From: Methanobacteriota archaeon | Lineage (GTDB): Archaea > Thermoplasmatota > Poseidoniia > Poseidoniales > Thalassarchaeaceae | Direction: 5' to 3' | DNA length: 11,409 nt | Assembly: GCA_002720055.1 (NCBI GenBank) | Contig: PBGH01000008.1 | Coordinates: forward strand, 5,705 to 17,113 | Part shown: positions 1 to 6,864 of the stretch, one piece after another | Layout of the letters: every line of letters begins with the position of its first letter | How positions within the stretch are numbered: the first letter of the stretch is position 1 | The notes under the pieces: generated by a model | Database searches by the model: none | Seen by the model: the letters and a program-made list of their open reading frames with translations, nothing else | Told to the model about the DNA's origin: nothing | Made by a program: the position numbers and the translations under genes

Positions 1-132
1 GGATTGATTGGATTCTTTCTTTATTTAGTCGCTCTTGGTTATGAGGATTATCGTTTCGCTAAAGCTAATGTATATGGCGTTTTGATCAACGCTATACTAT
101 CTTCTTTCTCCGGTTTCATAGCGTTCTTCTAG
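1..132 (+). CDS. C-terminal end of a membrane protein (5' truncated by window edge)
   Basis: Reading frame 1 is open from the first base to a TAG at 130-132 and encodes 43 residues. It is rich in hydrophobic residues: a stretch ending LYLVALG, a short polar segment (GYEDYRFAKAN), then a second hydrophobic stretch ending GFIAFF at the stop. That pattern suits two membrane helices joined by a short loop at the end of an integral membrane protein. The gene converges on the alkyltransferase gene and overlaps its last 36 bases. The family cannot be recognised from this fragment. It could be a chance open frame, but the composition and the lack of any other gene in bases 1-96 favour a real gene. 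Confidence 0.45.
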   Translation, partial: GLIGFFLYLVALGYEDYRFAKANVYGVLINAILSSFSGFIAFF

Positions 133-417
133 AATCTCCTTTTCTTTTTCTATTAACCTAATCTTTTCGGAAATTCCTCCCGGGCCACTATAACCCCCAA
201 TAGAACCATCCGATCTTATCGCCCTATGGCACGGAATTTGTTTCGGTATTGGATTCTTTGAACATGCATTAGCAACAGCTCTTGTTGAATTTGGACTGCC
301 AATTGCATTTGCAATTTCATTGTAACTCCTAGTTTGTCCATGAGGAATTTTTAGTAACTCAGACCAAACCATTCTCTGAAAAACTGTACCTTGGGGCAGA
401 TCATTCAATATCTCCAA
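97..417 (-). CDS. ogt: Methylated-DNA-[protein]-cysteine S-methyltransferase, single-domain (Ogt/MGMT)
   Basis: This is a suicide DNA-repair protein that moves the alkyl group from O6-alkylguanine to its own cysteine. The active-site signature IPCHR is at residues 61-65 (Cys63). It is preceded by the recognition helix with the likely arginine finger Arg46 (TRAVANAC) and Asn55, and Tyr32 (SYNEIA) matches the conserved tyrosine. A glycine-rich loop (GGYSGPGG) follows. At about 106 residues it is only the C-terminal catalytic domain; the N-terminal domain of longer Ogt/Ada proteins is absent. Because Cys63 is intact it is not an ATL (PWHR/PAHR) protein. The start is uncertain: TTG at 417 keeps the whole domain, TTG at 408 (ten bases after a GGAG) is equally possible, and ATG at 372 would cut the conserved FQRMVW segment. 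It is the last gene of the leftward operon and overlaps the preceding gene by up to 17 bases. Confidence 0.9.
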   Translation of the reverse strand: MEILNDLPQGTVFQRMVWSELLKIPHGQTRSYNEIANAIGSPNSTRAVANACSKNPIPKQIPCHRAIRSDGSIGGYSGPGGISEKIRLIEKEKEILEERYETGERR

Positions 418-685
418 TCTCCAATTTATCTTCCATTTCTTCCATACCTATTATTTCGTAGTTAGATGGAAAGAGTGCTATAATAACTCCAACAACGATG
501 CATGAGATGCCTGACCAAAACGAACCTCTAATCATCAGTTCCATCCCTATTGCAAAGAGAACTAGTCCTCCTATGTTGGATACCCATACTAGGGTTTTGA
601 ATGTGGACAGGGAGACGCCACTAGCTCGTTTCGTTCTTTTAGGACCAAATTCAGCTCCAAATCTGACTGGATCGTCCTCAGCCAT
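401..685 (-). CDS. Small two-helix membrane protein, unknown function
   Basis: This 94-residue protein has a charged N-terminus (PKRTKR at 15-20), two predicted membrane helices (about 29-52 and 55-73) joined by a very short turn, and an acidic C-terminal tail (MEEMEDKLEIGDIE). The basic N-terminus suggests that both ends lie in the cytosol. The ATG at 685 has a good Shine-Dalgarno site (AGGTGA) that overlaps the TGA of the ferredoxin gene, so the two are probably translationally coupled. I do not recognise the family. Its place right after the ferredoxin makes it a candidate small subunit or assembly factor of the Rieske/cytochrome b complex. That is inference from position only. Confidence 0.75.
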   Translation of the reverse strand: MAEDDPVRFGAEFGPKRTKRASGVSLSTFKTLVWVSNIGGLVLFAIGMELMIRGSFWSGISCIVVGVIIALFPSNYEIIGMEEMEDKLEIGDIE

Positions 686-689
686 TATT

Positions 690-1022
690 TCACCTGTCTA
701 TCATTATAATCGCATCTGTCGGACAAGCCAATACGCAAAGTTTGCATCCCGTACAAGGATCCCTCAGGATCTTTGCCTTTTTGTTTACATCTATATTCAA
801 TATCGGGCTTAATAGGGGTGAGTCATAGAGCTCGATCGCTTCATCATCACAAACTATTGTACATTGATCACATCCAATGCATTGCTCTTCCTTTACCCAG
901 GCTACTGTATCCAAGCCACCCTTTAGACTAGCTTCTTCTTCGGCCCTTACTGAATTCAGCAAATATCGAATTCTTTCCTGTTCCGCCAATCTCCTATTTT
1001 GGAGATCTGCTATCTCAGTCAC
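690..1022 (-). CDS. 2x[4Fe-4S] ferredoxin-like protein
   Basis: This 110-residue cytosolic electron carrier has two complete CX2CX2CX3C cluster motifs. The first is Cys48, 51, 54 and 58, where the last cysteine is followed by Asp-Asp instead of the usual Pro. The second is Cys90, 93, 96 and 100, followed by Pro. The first about 35 residues are a charged, probably helical segment (LQNRRLAEQERIRYLL) that could dock on a partner. I place the start at GTG 1022 because GAGGAGG at 1032-1038 sits nine bases upstream. A TTG at 1040 lies upstream of that site and would add only MRRRKR. The gene overlaps the end of the cytochrome b/HdrD-like fusion gene by eight bases. It probably exchanges electrons with that iron-sulfur arm, which is inference from coupling and cofactors. 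Confidence 0.88.
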   Translation of the reverse strand: MTEIADLQNRRLAEQERIRYLLNSVRAEEEASLKGGLDTVAWVKEEQCIGCDQCTIVCDDEAIELYDSPLLSPILNIDVNKKAKILRDPCTGCKLCVLACPTDAIIMIDR

Positions 1023-3834
1023 TCGTTTTCGCCTCCTCAATCTGCCTCGCTAGGAAACTTACTACATCAAGAATTTCAAAATCATGACGCGGATCACCTT
1101 CAAATTTTAGACACTCAAAATGTGCCACGCATTTAGGACAAGAAGTCAGCATAATGTCCGCTCCTGTAGCTCTAACCTCATCGAATCTTTGTATTCTTAA
1201 TGCCCTACTATTTTCGTTACAAGACATCATACTCGAAACACCGCAGCAAAGGGCGTCTTCACCGTGATGCTCCATCTCTACTAACTCTACTCCTTCCACA
1301 GAGGAAACAAGATTTCTTGGCTCTTCGTAGATATTCATCTGCCTGCCTAATCTACATGGGTCATGGTATGTTACAGTAACATCTTCACTAGTCTTTAGGT
1401 TCATGTCAAAGCCATTTTCTATTAAGAACTCAGTAGTGTGCATTACCTTCATTTCGTCCAATTCGTAATCTAGCGCAAATGTTCTGAAGCATTCAGCACA
1501 AGAAGTAACTAGGGTCTCAATTCCGCTCTCCCCTAGTTTCTTTTGATTATACTTCTTGAGTTTCTCGAATACTTCGTCCATCCCTTGCCACTTCTGATCG
1601 TGCCCACAGCACTTTAGGAAGTCCCTGCCCAAATACGTCACATCTTCTCCCATTTCTTCAAAAATAGTGAATGCGGATGTTGTGGCATCACCAAGATCCA
1701 TTTCGCCCTTGTTAACGTGGCTAAACACCATTTCCTGGTCAATGTAATCTACACACCCAGGATAGTATCCTATGCTGGAGTCCAGGGGATAATCCTCAAC
1801 AGGGATAAATGACTCATCTGCATCTTCTTCTGCTTCTGCAGCTAAGACCGCCTGAAGGACAGTATGTGGAATTTCAGAAGCTGGGGGACCGCCAACGACC
1901 ATACTTCTCCTTATATCGATGTAGGAGTCATAGTCTACAAGCTGGGGACAAGCATTGGTGCATGCAGTGCATGTAAGACATGAATAAAGTGGAACTCCAT
2001 CATCTTCATTATTCCATGTGTTGTAAATGATGTTTAGCTTATCTCCTGCATTGAATAATCTGACGGGACAAGCGTCATCGCATAGGTCACACCCATAGCA
2101 CTTATTCATCTCCCATTCGTATCCCCTGGCCATACTTCTCATCAGAACGAATACCAATGCTCCAACTCCAAGACAGGGTATGAACATAGAGTAGATTAGT
2201 TTGGCATCCAAACTCTTGGGATTCTTTTGAAATGTGGGATTAGTCACAGACATCGATGCAAGCTCTTCCGAGGAAAGGCTGACTTCAGACCTAATTAGTG
2301 CTGTCCCATCATCGGCTAGGAGAAGTGGCTGGTACGCAACAGCAGCAAAGTCAGAAATCATAGTGACGCTTTCATTCACCGATACAGAATTGGTAGTGAA
2401 TGAGATGCTGTAGGATCTCCCCGAATCAAGATAAATCGTTTGCGAGCCACATGTAGTTCCTTCATTTCTCCAGATCGTTGACCCTGCATCATCAGTCAGA
2501 ATCAAGGTCTGGGAGTGCTCACCTGCATTCCTCACCGTTGTTCTGAAGTTGCATCCAACATCTGTGGGAACCTTTGCGACCCCTAAATCTTCAATTGTAA
2601 ATTGAATTGTTTCAGATATTTGTATGGGACTACCATCTTCCAATCCCTCGTAAATAATTTCGTTGGAACCGATATTTCTGGAGGTTTGAATATCTGCATG
2701 GCCATTGGCTCCACTAAAATCAATTATTGAAGATCTAGTCGGCTGATAGAGGCCCCAGCTTACCCACTGACTTGCTGGAAGGACACACCAATCGGAATGG
2801 TCTGTACCCTCTTCCATCGAGTTCCAAACCGTTAGTGCCTGAGTTTCTTCATAGTACAGACAATCGTCCCCATATTCTTGCCACGACCTCCCCTTTTCCA
2901 CATGGATTAGAGTATCTGAAGGCTGACCCCTTATTCCGTCTAGCTCCTCTATCTTGGCATCATATTGATATTCCCAGAATCCCATTGTACCGAGTCCTCG
3001 TTGATTCCAGAAACCATTTTCATACGCTGGCCAAGTTACCGTACAAAGTAGAACCGTTGTGATCAATGATCCAACTGCAATCTGCTTACCCAAAACTGGA
3101 GTAAGCCTGGATCCCATTGGTCCTAGCAGGAATTTCCTGACGGAGAAATACAGTACTACGAAAACAAAGACACCCGTTAGAATCCAGGGTACAGCATTGA
3201 AAACTTCTGCTGTCCAAGGTGGTTGCGTACCGCAATTGAAAACCCCATGTGGGCCTACCCAACAATAATCAGTACGATTTTGTGCATACATTTCCAGGAA
3301 TATATTGATTGAGAAAACTGAGATGAACCATACATGTGCCAGATAAACCGCACCGGCTGTTGCGAACCAAGGATCCTCAACTCCCCTTTTCTCTCTTTTC
3401 CCTATAATGAACGGAGGCAAGGCTAGAATGCCTACAGGAAGTCCTGTGATCATCGCCCCCCAAACGCCAGCATTCCAGGAAACAATAGGCTGACCGAAAA
3501 ACTCGCCTATCGGCCCTGCCGGAATATCGAATTGTGGCAGATATTCGCCCCACCTCAGATATCCATAGGAAAAAAGGACGTACCAATCAGGGAAAACAAA
3601 ACCAGCCTGTGCGTAAGGATCGGCGGCATTGTGCAATGGGGGCGGAATTATCCAGGAGTAGAATGCTATTACCATGATTATTGATGAAAAAATGATGGTA
3701 TCTCGAAGAACCTCTGTAGGCCAGAATGAATGTCCAGTGAAAACTCTCCTCCTCTCTTCTTCCGCTTCCAAAAGTTGCTCTTTCTCACTCATATAGGTGT
3801 CAGCGATTCTTCCAAATCTGTCAATTAATCCCAT
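1015..3834 (-). CDS. Fusion: cytochrome b C-terminal (subunit IV-like) domain + extracytosolic domain + HdrD-like Fe-S/CCG oxidoreductase
   Basis: This 939-residue protein has three parts. Residues 1-270 hold about five membrane helices (43-63, 121-145, 155-183, 210-232, 250-270) with PDWY at 82-85, the variant of the PEWY quinol-site motif of cytochrome b/subunit IV. Residues about 271-544 form a beta-rich, Ser/Thr-rich domain with four cysteines (325, 350, 428, 462). A sixth helix (545-566) leads to the HdrD-like part: two [4Fe-4S] motifs (Cys579/582/585/589 and Cys619/622/625/629), then two CCG domains (Cys694, 742-743, 779, 782; and Cys827, 863-864, 899, 902), as in the non-cubane-cluster proteins HdrB/HdrD. 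Positive-inside charges (KREKR 146-150; VRK and GSR near 232-243; MAR 568-570) put PDWY and the beta domain outside and the Fe-S part in the cytosol. The ATG at 3834 has GGGTG four bases upstream. The electron partner is unknown; GlpC, GlcF, DsrK and QmoC share parts of the Fe-S module. Confidence 0.9.
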   Translation of the reverse strand: MGLIDRFGRIADTYMSEKEQLLEAEEERRRVFTGHSFWPTEVLRDTIIFSSIIMVIAFYSWIIPPPLHNAADPYAQAGFVFPDWYVLFSYGYLRWGEYLPQFDIPAGPIGEFFGQPIVSWNAGVWGAMITGLPVGILALPPFIIGKREKRGVEDPWFATAGAVYLAHVWFISVFSINIFLEMYAQNRTDYCWVGPHGVFNCGTQPPWTAEVFNAVPWILTGVFVFVVLYFSVRKFLLGPMGSRLTPVLGKQIAVGSLITTVLLCTVTWPAYENGFWNQRGLGTMGFWEYQYDAKIEELDGIRGQPSDTLIHVEKGRSWQEYGDDCLYYEETQALTVWNSMEEGTDHSDWCVLPASQWVSWGLYQPTRSSIIDFSGANGHADIQTSRNIGSNEIIYEGLEDGSPIQISETIQFTIEDLGVAKVPTDVGCNFRTTVRNAGEHSQTLILTDDAGSTIWRNEGTTCGSQTIYLDSGRSYSISFTTNSVSVNESVTMISDFAAVAYQPLLLADDGTALIRSEVSLSSEELASMSVTNPTFQKNPKSLDAKLIYSMFIPCLGVGALVFVLMRSMARGYEWEMNKCYGCDLCDDACPVRLFNAGDKLNIIYNTWNNEDDGVPLYSCLTCTACTNACPQLVDYDSYIDIRRSMVVGGPPASEIPHTVLQAVLAAEAEEDADESFIPVEDYPLDSSIGYYPGCVDYIDQEMVFSHVNKGEMDLGDATTSAFTIFEEMGEDVTYLGRDFLKCCGHDQKWQGMDEVFEKLKKYNQKKLGESGIETLVTSCAECFRTFALDYELDEMKVMHTTEFLIENGFDMNLKTSEDVTVTYHDPCRLGRQMNIYEEPRNLVSSVEGVELVEMEHHGEDALCCGVSSMMSCNENSRALRIQRFDEVRATGADIMLTSCPKCVAHFECLKFEGDPRHDFEILDVVSFLARQIEEAKTSD
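1032..1038 (-). promoter_or_regulatory. Shine-Dalgarno site deciding the ferredoxin start
   Basis: GAGGAGG on the minus strand ends nine bases before the GTG at 1022. It lies inside the 3' end of the preceding coding region, as expected for a translationally coupled operon gene. It rules against the TTG at 1040, which is upstream of the site. Confidence 0.7.
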
Positions 3835-3853
3835 TTTTGCACCCTTTAATTAA

Positions 3854-4726
3854 TCAATGAGGCTCCGCGATTCCCTGCACCCATACTATGAATAAGTGCG
3901 CTAGAATTAGTACTGTAACAATCAGAGGTAGGACGAAAACATGTAAGAAGTACATCCTTACTACGGTTTGACCCGTTAAAGTGGTCCCTCCGAACATCGC
4001 ATTTGCGACCCATTCTCCTATCAGTGGTGTCGCCATAGCCATGTTTATCCCTATCGTTGCTGCTCCGAATGCTAGGCTATCCCATGGTAACAGATAACCG
4101 GAATAACCAAAGAATATTGAGAAGAACATAAGTGCTACTCCAATCAGCCAATTCAATTCCCTTGGATTACGGTATGCCCCAGTGAAGTAAACCCTGCACA
4201 TATGGAGGAAAACCGCAGCAACGAAGAAGTGAGTGGTCCAGTGGTGGATGGATCTGATAATATATCCAAACGGTAACTCTAGCATGATAAACTCCATTGA
4301 TGCATAAGCTGGAGTGGGGTCGGAATCTAAATCACCTCCAGGGACATAATAGAACCCAAGAATTGTTCCAGATATCACTAGAATAATGAACGCAAGGAAA
4401 GAAATCCCTCCCAGACAATACAATGGATACCAATACCAAATTATTCTAAGCTTGTATTTCTCAGCATGAGTGAGGGGCATTTGCCGGTGCATACTGTAGT
4501 ATGAGTCCTTGCTCATGCCCCAGTAGTCTTGTATCCTGAATCTAGTATCTAACCAGGAAAAAGCCCAAAGGAATAGCTTCTCCGCTAAGCCCATACTGCC
4601 TGCATTCGATTCGACGGCCCGCAGAATATCTTTTCGGGGCAGGTCATCTCTCTCCCTTCTAAGAGTAAATGCAACAATCACCACTACTATTGCGATGAAA
4701 ATCCATAGGAACCAAAACTGAATCAT
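3854..4726 (-). CDS. Cytochrome b, N-terminal haem-binding half (b6-type), with haem c_i cysteine
   Basis: This 290-residue membrane protein is the four-helix haem half of a Rieske/cytochrome b complex, oxidising quinol outside and exchanging electrons with quinone at the n-side. Haem ligands are His161 and His175 (13 residues between) and His262 and His277 (14 between; the 14-residue gap is the b6f-type spacing). GYLLPWD at 210-216 belongs to the Qo region. YCLGG at 103-107 matches the b6 segment whose cysteine covalently holds the extra haem c_i, so Cys104 probably does the same. PRELNW (188-193) is also b6-like. An extra N-terminal helix (about 3-21) and about 70 further residues precede the core. 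The C-terminal half is on the next gene, as in b6f. The ATG at 4726 has a GGTGA site overlapping the end of the Rieske gene. Confidence 0.95.
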   Translation of the reverse strand: MIQFWFLWIFIAIVVVIVAFTLRRERDDLPRKDILRAVESNAGSMGLAEKLFLWAFSWLDTRFRIQDYWGMSKDSYYSMHRQMPLTHAEKYKLRIIWYWYPLYCLGGISFLAFIILVISGTILGFYYVPGGDLDSDPTPAYASMEFIMLELPFGYIIRSIHHWTTHFFVAAVFLHMCRVYFTGAYRNPRELNWLIGVALMFFSIFFGYSGYLLPWDSLAFGAATIGINMAMATPLIGEWVANAMFGGTTLTGQTVVRMYFLHVFVLPLIVTVLILAHLFIVWVQGIAEPH

Positions 4727-4736
4727 TTTCTCTCAC

Positions 4737-5585
4737 CTAACCGCAGAAGGTATACCAATCCATAAAATCAGGGAGGGCTTCAATTATCCCTCCGTTAACC
4801 GTGAAAGGTATGAGGGGCATCCCATATGGGGCCGGTCCACCAGTCTTCTTAACCCCAATGAAGTCGAACTCTTGCCCGTTTGACCGATTCCTAGCAGTGT
4901 TTTTCTCTATTACTGTGTGATCATACCTACTCGAATGGCAAATGCAGAAGGATTTGTTCCCACTAGAGTCGGTACCGCCTGGTAGCCAAGAATCAGCAGT
5001 GAAGTCATTACTGACCAATTGCCATCCCGGAATGCAGCATAGGTGCGGACATCTAGCAAAAACGATAATGATATTATCATGAATATCTAGGGAGGAAAAC
5101 TCTTCCTTTTCCTCTATTTCATAACCAGAGCCAACATAAGCTCCGCCTGCTGTGTAGCCGTCCATCATCTGAAACCGGGGTGTATCCTCTGATAGAGGCT
5201 TGTTTTTATTTTCTTCATGCGGGACGTAAGTTGCAATTATTGGAAGCCCTGACCACAGCCCTGCAGCACCGACCATTCCAGTGGTAGTCTTCGCCGATTC
5301 ATCTTGGAAAGCCTTGACGGTCATCGGTTGCTTGTCCATACTAGAGTACCAAACATCTGATCCTTTGGGCACGTAGAATTTTACTGAAGAATCAGAAGAA
5401 CCTCCACTGGATTGTCCCATTAGAAAAGAGGCAAAACCGACACTACCAAGAGAAGCGAGAGTTATCAATCCTGCTGAGGTATTAAATGCATGCCGCATAA
5501 ACTCCCTCCGATCGATAGAACCATTTTTACTGGGAGAAAACTCGTCTTGATTACCTAGCTCCCTGAGTTTGAATTTTCTTGCCAT
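4737..5585 (-). CDS. Rieske [2Fe-2S] protein with Tat signal anchor
   Basis: This 282-residue subunit takes electrons from the Qo site on the outer face of the membrane. The cluster ligands are Cys179 and His181 in CPHLCC and Cys214/His217 in CICHSSRYD. Cys184 and Cys216 are placed for the usual disulfide. Ser219 and Tyr221 correspond to the hydrogen-bonding Ser and Tyr of high-potential Rieske proteins. DRREFMR (twin Arg26-Arg27) followed by a hydrophobic helix (about 39-57) is a Tat-type signal anchor, so the protein is probably exported folded and stays membrane bound. About 30 residues separate the two cluster boxes. I choose ATG 5585 because GAGGTG lies five bases upstream; GTG 5591 would overlap that site. 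A cysteine stands next to last (TFCG). It is followed directly by the cytochrome b gene. Confidence 0.95.
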   Translation of the reverse strand: MARKFKLRELGNQDEFSPSKNGSIDRREFMRHAFNTSAGLITLASLGSVGFASFLMGQSSGGSSDSSVKFYVPKGSDVWYSSMDKQPMTVKAFQDESAKTTTGMVGAAGLWSGLPIIATYVPHEENKNKPLSEDTPRFQMMDGYTAGGAYVGSGYEIEEKEEFSSLDIHDNIIIVFARCPHLCCIPGWQLVSNDFTADSWLPGGTDSSGNKSFCICHSSRYDHTVIEKNTARNRSNGQEFDFIGVKKTGGPAPYGMPLIPFTVNGGIIEALPDFMDWYTFCG

Positions 5586-5587
5586 TA

Positions 5588-6037
5588 TCACACCTCATAT
5601 TTCTTCCATGATTCTGTATCATGACTTGTAATGTACTTGTTTCTTCTGTGTTTGACAATCAGAACATCCGGTAGGACATACTTTAGGTAGACTATTCCCA
5701 TGATTATTAGGGTAAGTAGAGTCATCGCCAGGTTGAAAGACAAAAGCTGCTGGTCCCAATGATTGTATAATCCATAAGCTAAGGCACCTGCCCAATACAG
5801 GGTCCACATCACGCCCCAGAGGGCAACCAGAATTATCAACCAGGATTCTCCTGATGGAGAAACACTTGCCCTGACTATTGTGCCAGGTTTGACCTTATTG
5901 AAAACTCCATGGTCAACTGCTGCAGTGAAAGCCTCCTCAGTGAGACTTGCATCTTCCAGTGCCTTCCTGGCATCTTCGACCGTCACCTCGCCAGATTTCA
6001 CCTGACGAAGCAAACTCATTACGGAGTCGTCCTTCAT
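5588..6037 (-). CDS. Two-helix membrane protein of the Rieske/cytochrome b operon, unknown family
   Basis: This 149-residue protein begins with a cytosolic helical domain (about 1-45). Its repeating pattern, LLRQVKSGEVTVEDARKALED, resembles small interaction helices seen in many unrelated proteins. Two membrane helices follow (about 66-91 and 98-120). The C-terminal tail has KHRR at 129-132, which fits both ends lying inside. No metal-binding motif is visible. The start codon overlaps the stop of the preceding gene (ATGA, 6034-6037), and its stop lies three bases before the Rieske ATG, so it is tightly coupled to both. By position it could be a structural or assembly subunit of the complex. 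The function is not known. Confidence 0.8.
   Translation of the reverse strand: MKDDSVMSLLRQVKSGEVTVEDARKALEDASLTEEAFTAAVDHGVFNKVKPGTIVRASVSPSGESWLIILVALWGVMWTLYWAGALAYGLYNHWDQQLLSFNLAMTLLTLIIMGIVYLKYVLPDVLIVKHRRNKYITSHDTESWKKYEV
5591..5596 (-). promoter_or_regulatory. Shine-Dalgarno site deciding the Rieske start
   Basis: GAGGTG on the minus strand lies five bases before ATG 5585, with the TGA of the preceding gene between them. It makes ATG 5585 the better start than GTG 5591, which lies within the site. Confidence 0.65.
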
Positions 6038-6837
6038 AGTTGGTCGCCCCTTCTACTATGTTTAATCCTGAGTTTTAGTAGATTGCTCCTGCCTTTGTAA
6101 TGTCGAGAGAATCCGTACCTCAAGAAGAACCCACAAAATAGTATCACTAGTATCACTGCTGCAAATCCGAGAAGTCCCAACCAATGAGCGAGTAGCTTAG
6201 CACCCATATGGTGCAGATCGGTATGATCCTCGACTGGTGCTGGAGGGTTGATATCCCCGTTACCAGAGAAAATAGTCCTTCTAATACCATTGTCCTCTCC
6301 TTCATCAATCGTGGTGGTTAGTCTGTTCCATCGGTCTAGGCTAGATGGAGCCTGATCCCCATTGACTGAATTTCCCGCAATAAAGAAGGTTACTGAACCC
6401 GAATTTTCCTCTGGACTATTCCAGGTAATTAGCCAGGTCCTATCGGGCGCCTTAGCTCCCAAGTCAGTATGGGTCAGACTCAATGGATCATCTTCCCAAT
6501 TCTGCACCATCCCCTCAGAACCTTCTGGGGACCCGAGAGAGCCGGAACTTGCGGTCATTGCGAAACCTCCTGTGTAAGTGTCTTGTTGTGCCTCGGGCCC
6601 ACCAATTAGCTGGATCTTCATTTCGTAAACGGTTTGAGGAGAGTAATGGAAGGGGACTCCATCTAAGATCACAGTTACTGAGTTATCAGGATCTTCTGCA
6701 TGACAAGTACATCCTGCGAGCGATACATCACCCTGATTATTGGCATCTCCACCTATCCCTCCAGGATACGCCTTACCGGAACCAGCCACGAAAACTATGA
6801 CCAAAATCAATGGGACTATTTTTTGACGGGATGCCAT
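6034..6837 (-). CDS. Secreted, membrane-anchored choice-of-anchor-V-like protein with CTCH motif
   Basis: This 267-residue protein has a signal peptide (about 1-23), a beta-rich outer domain, a C-terminal membrane helix (about 216-239) and a very basic cytosolic tail. The outer domain fits the choice-of-anchor V/reeler-like pattern: GCTCH near the start (Cys43, Cys45, His46), YxPxxxY at 65-71, GGF at 90-92, THT at 122-124 and AGNSVNGD at 154-161. Function in that family is poorly known. CTCH is not a CX2CH haem c motif, so it should not be called a cytochrome, although copper or haem binding by the Cys/His pair is possible. A histidine cluster (His205, 209, 210) lies just outside the membrane. 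As first gene of the operon it may serve as electron acceptor or docking subunit in place of cytochrome f/c1; that is speculation. ATG 6837 is chosen over TTG 6855 because AGGTGA lies seven bases upstream. Confidence 0.75.
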   Translation of the reverse strand: MASRQKIVPLILVIVFVAGSGKAYPGGIGGDANNQGDVSLAGCTCHAEDPDNSVTVILDGVPFHYSPQTVYEMKIQLIGGPEAQQDTYTGGFAMTASSGSLGSPEGSEGMVQNWEDDPLSLTHTDLGAKAPDRTWLITWNSPEENSGSVTFFIAGNSVNGDQAPSSLDRWNRLTTTIDEGEDNGIRRTIFSGNGDINPPAPVEDHTDLHHMGAKLLAHWLGLLGFAAVILVILFCGFFLRYGFSRHYKGRSNLLKLRIKHSRRGDQL

Positions 6838-6844
6838 AGTAGTA

Positions 6845-6850
6845 TCACCT
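6845..6850 (-). promoter_or_regulatory. Shine-Dalgarno site of the first operon gene
   Basis: AGGTGA, a piece of the archaeal GGAGGTGATC consensus, lies seven bases before ATG 6837 on the minus strand. It also falls inside the short extension that a TTG start at 6855 would add, which argues against that start. Confidence 0.65.
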
Positions 6851-6864
6851 AGCAACTGCTAACG

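Noticed and set aside
97..417. Alkyltransferase-like (ATL) protein without catalytic cysteine
   Set aside because: The active-site motif reads PCHR with the cysteine present.
498..812. Open frame on the plus strand across the small membrane protein and ferredoxin genes
   Set aside because: It is antisense to two well-supported genes with Shine-Dalgarno sites, and its product has no family features.
6701..6712. CTCH in the secreted operon protein as a haem c attachment site
   Set aside because: Haem c normally needs CX2CH. Here only one residue separates the cysteines, so a cytochrome c call is not supported; other cofactors remain possible.
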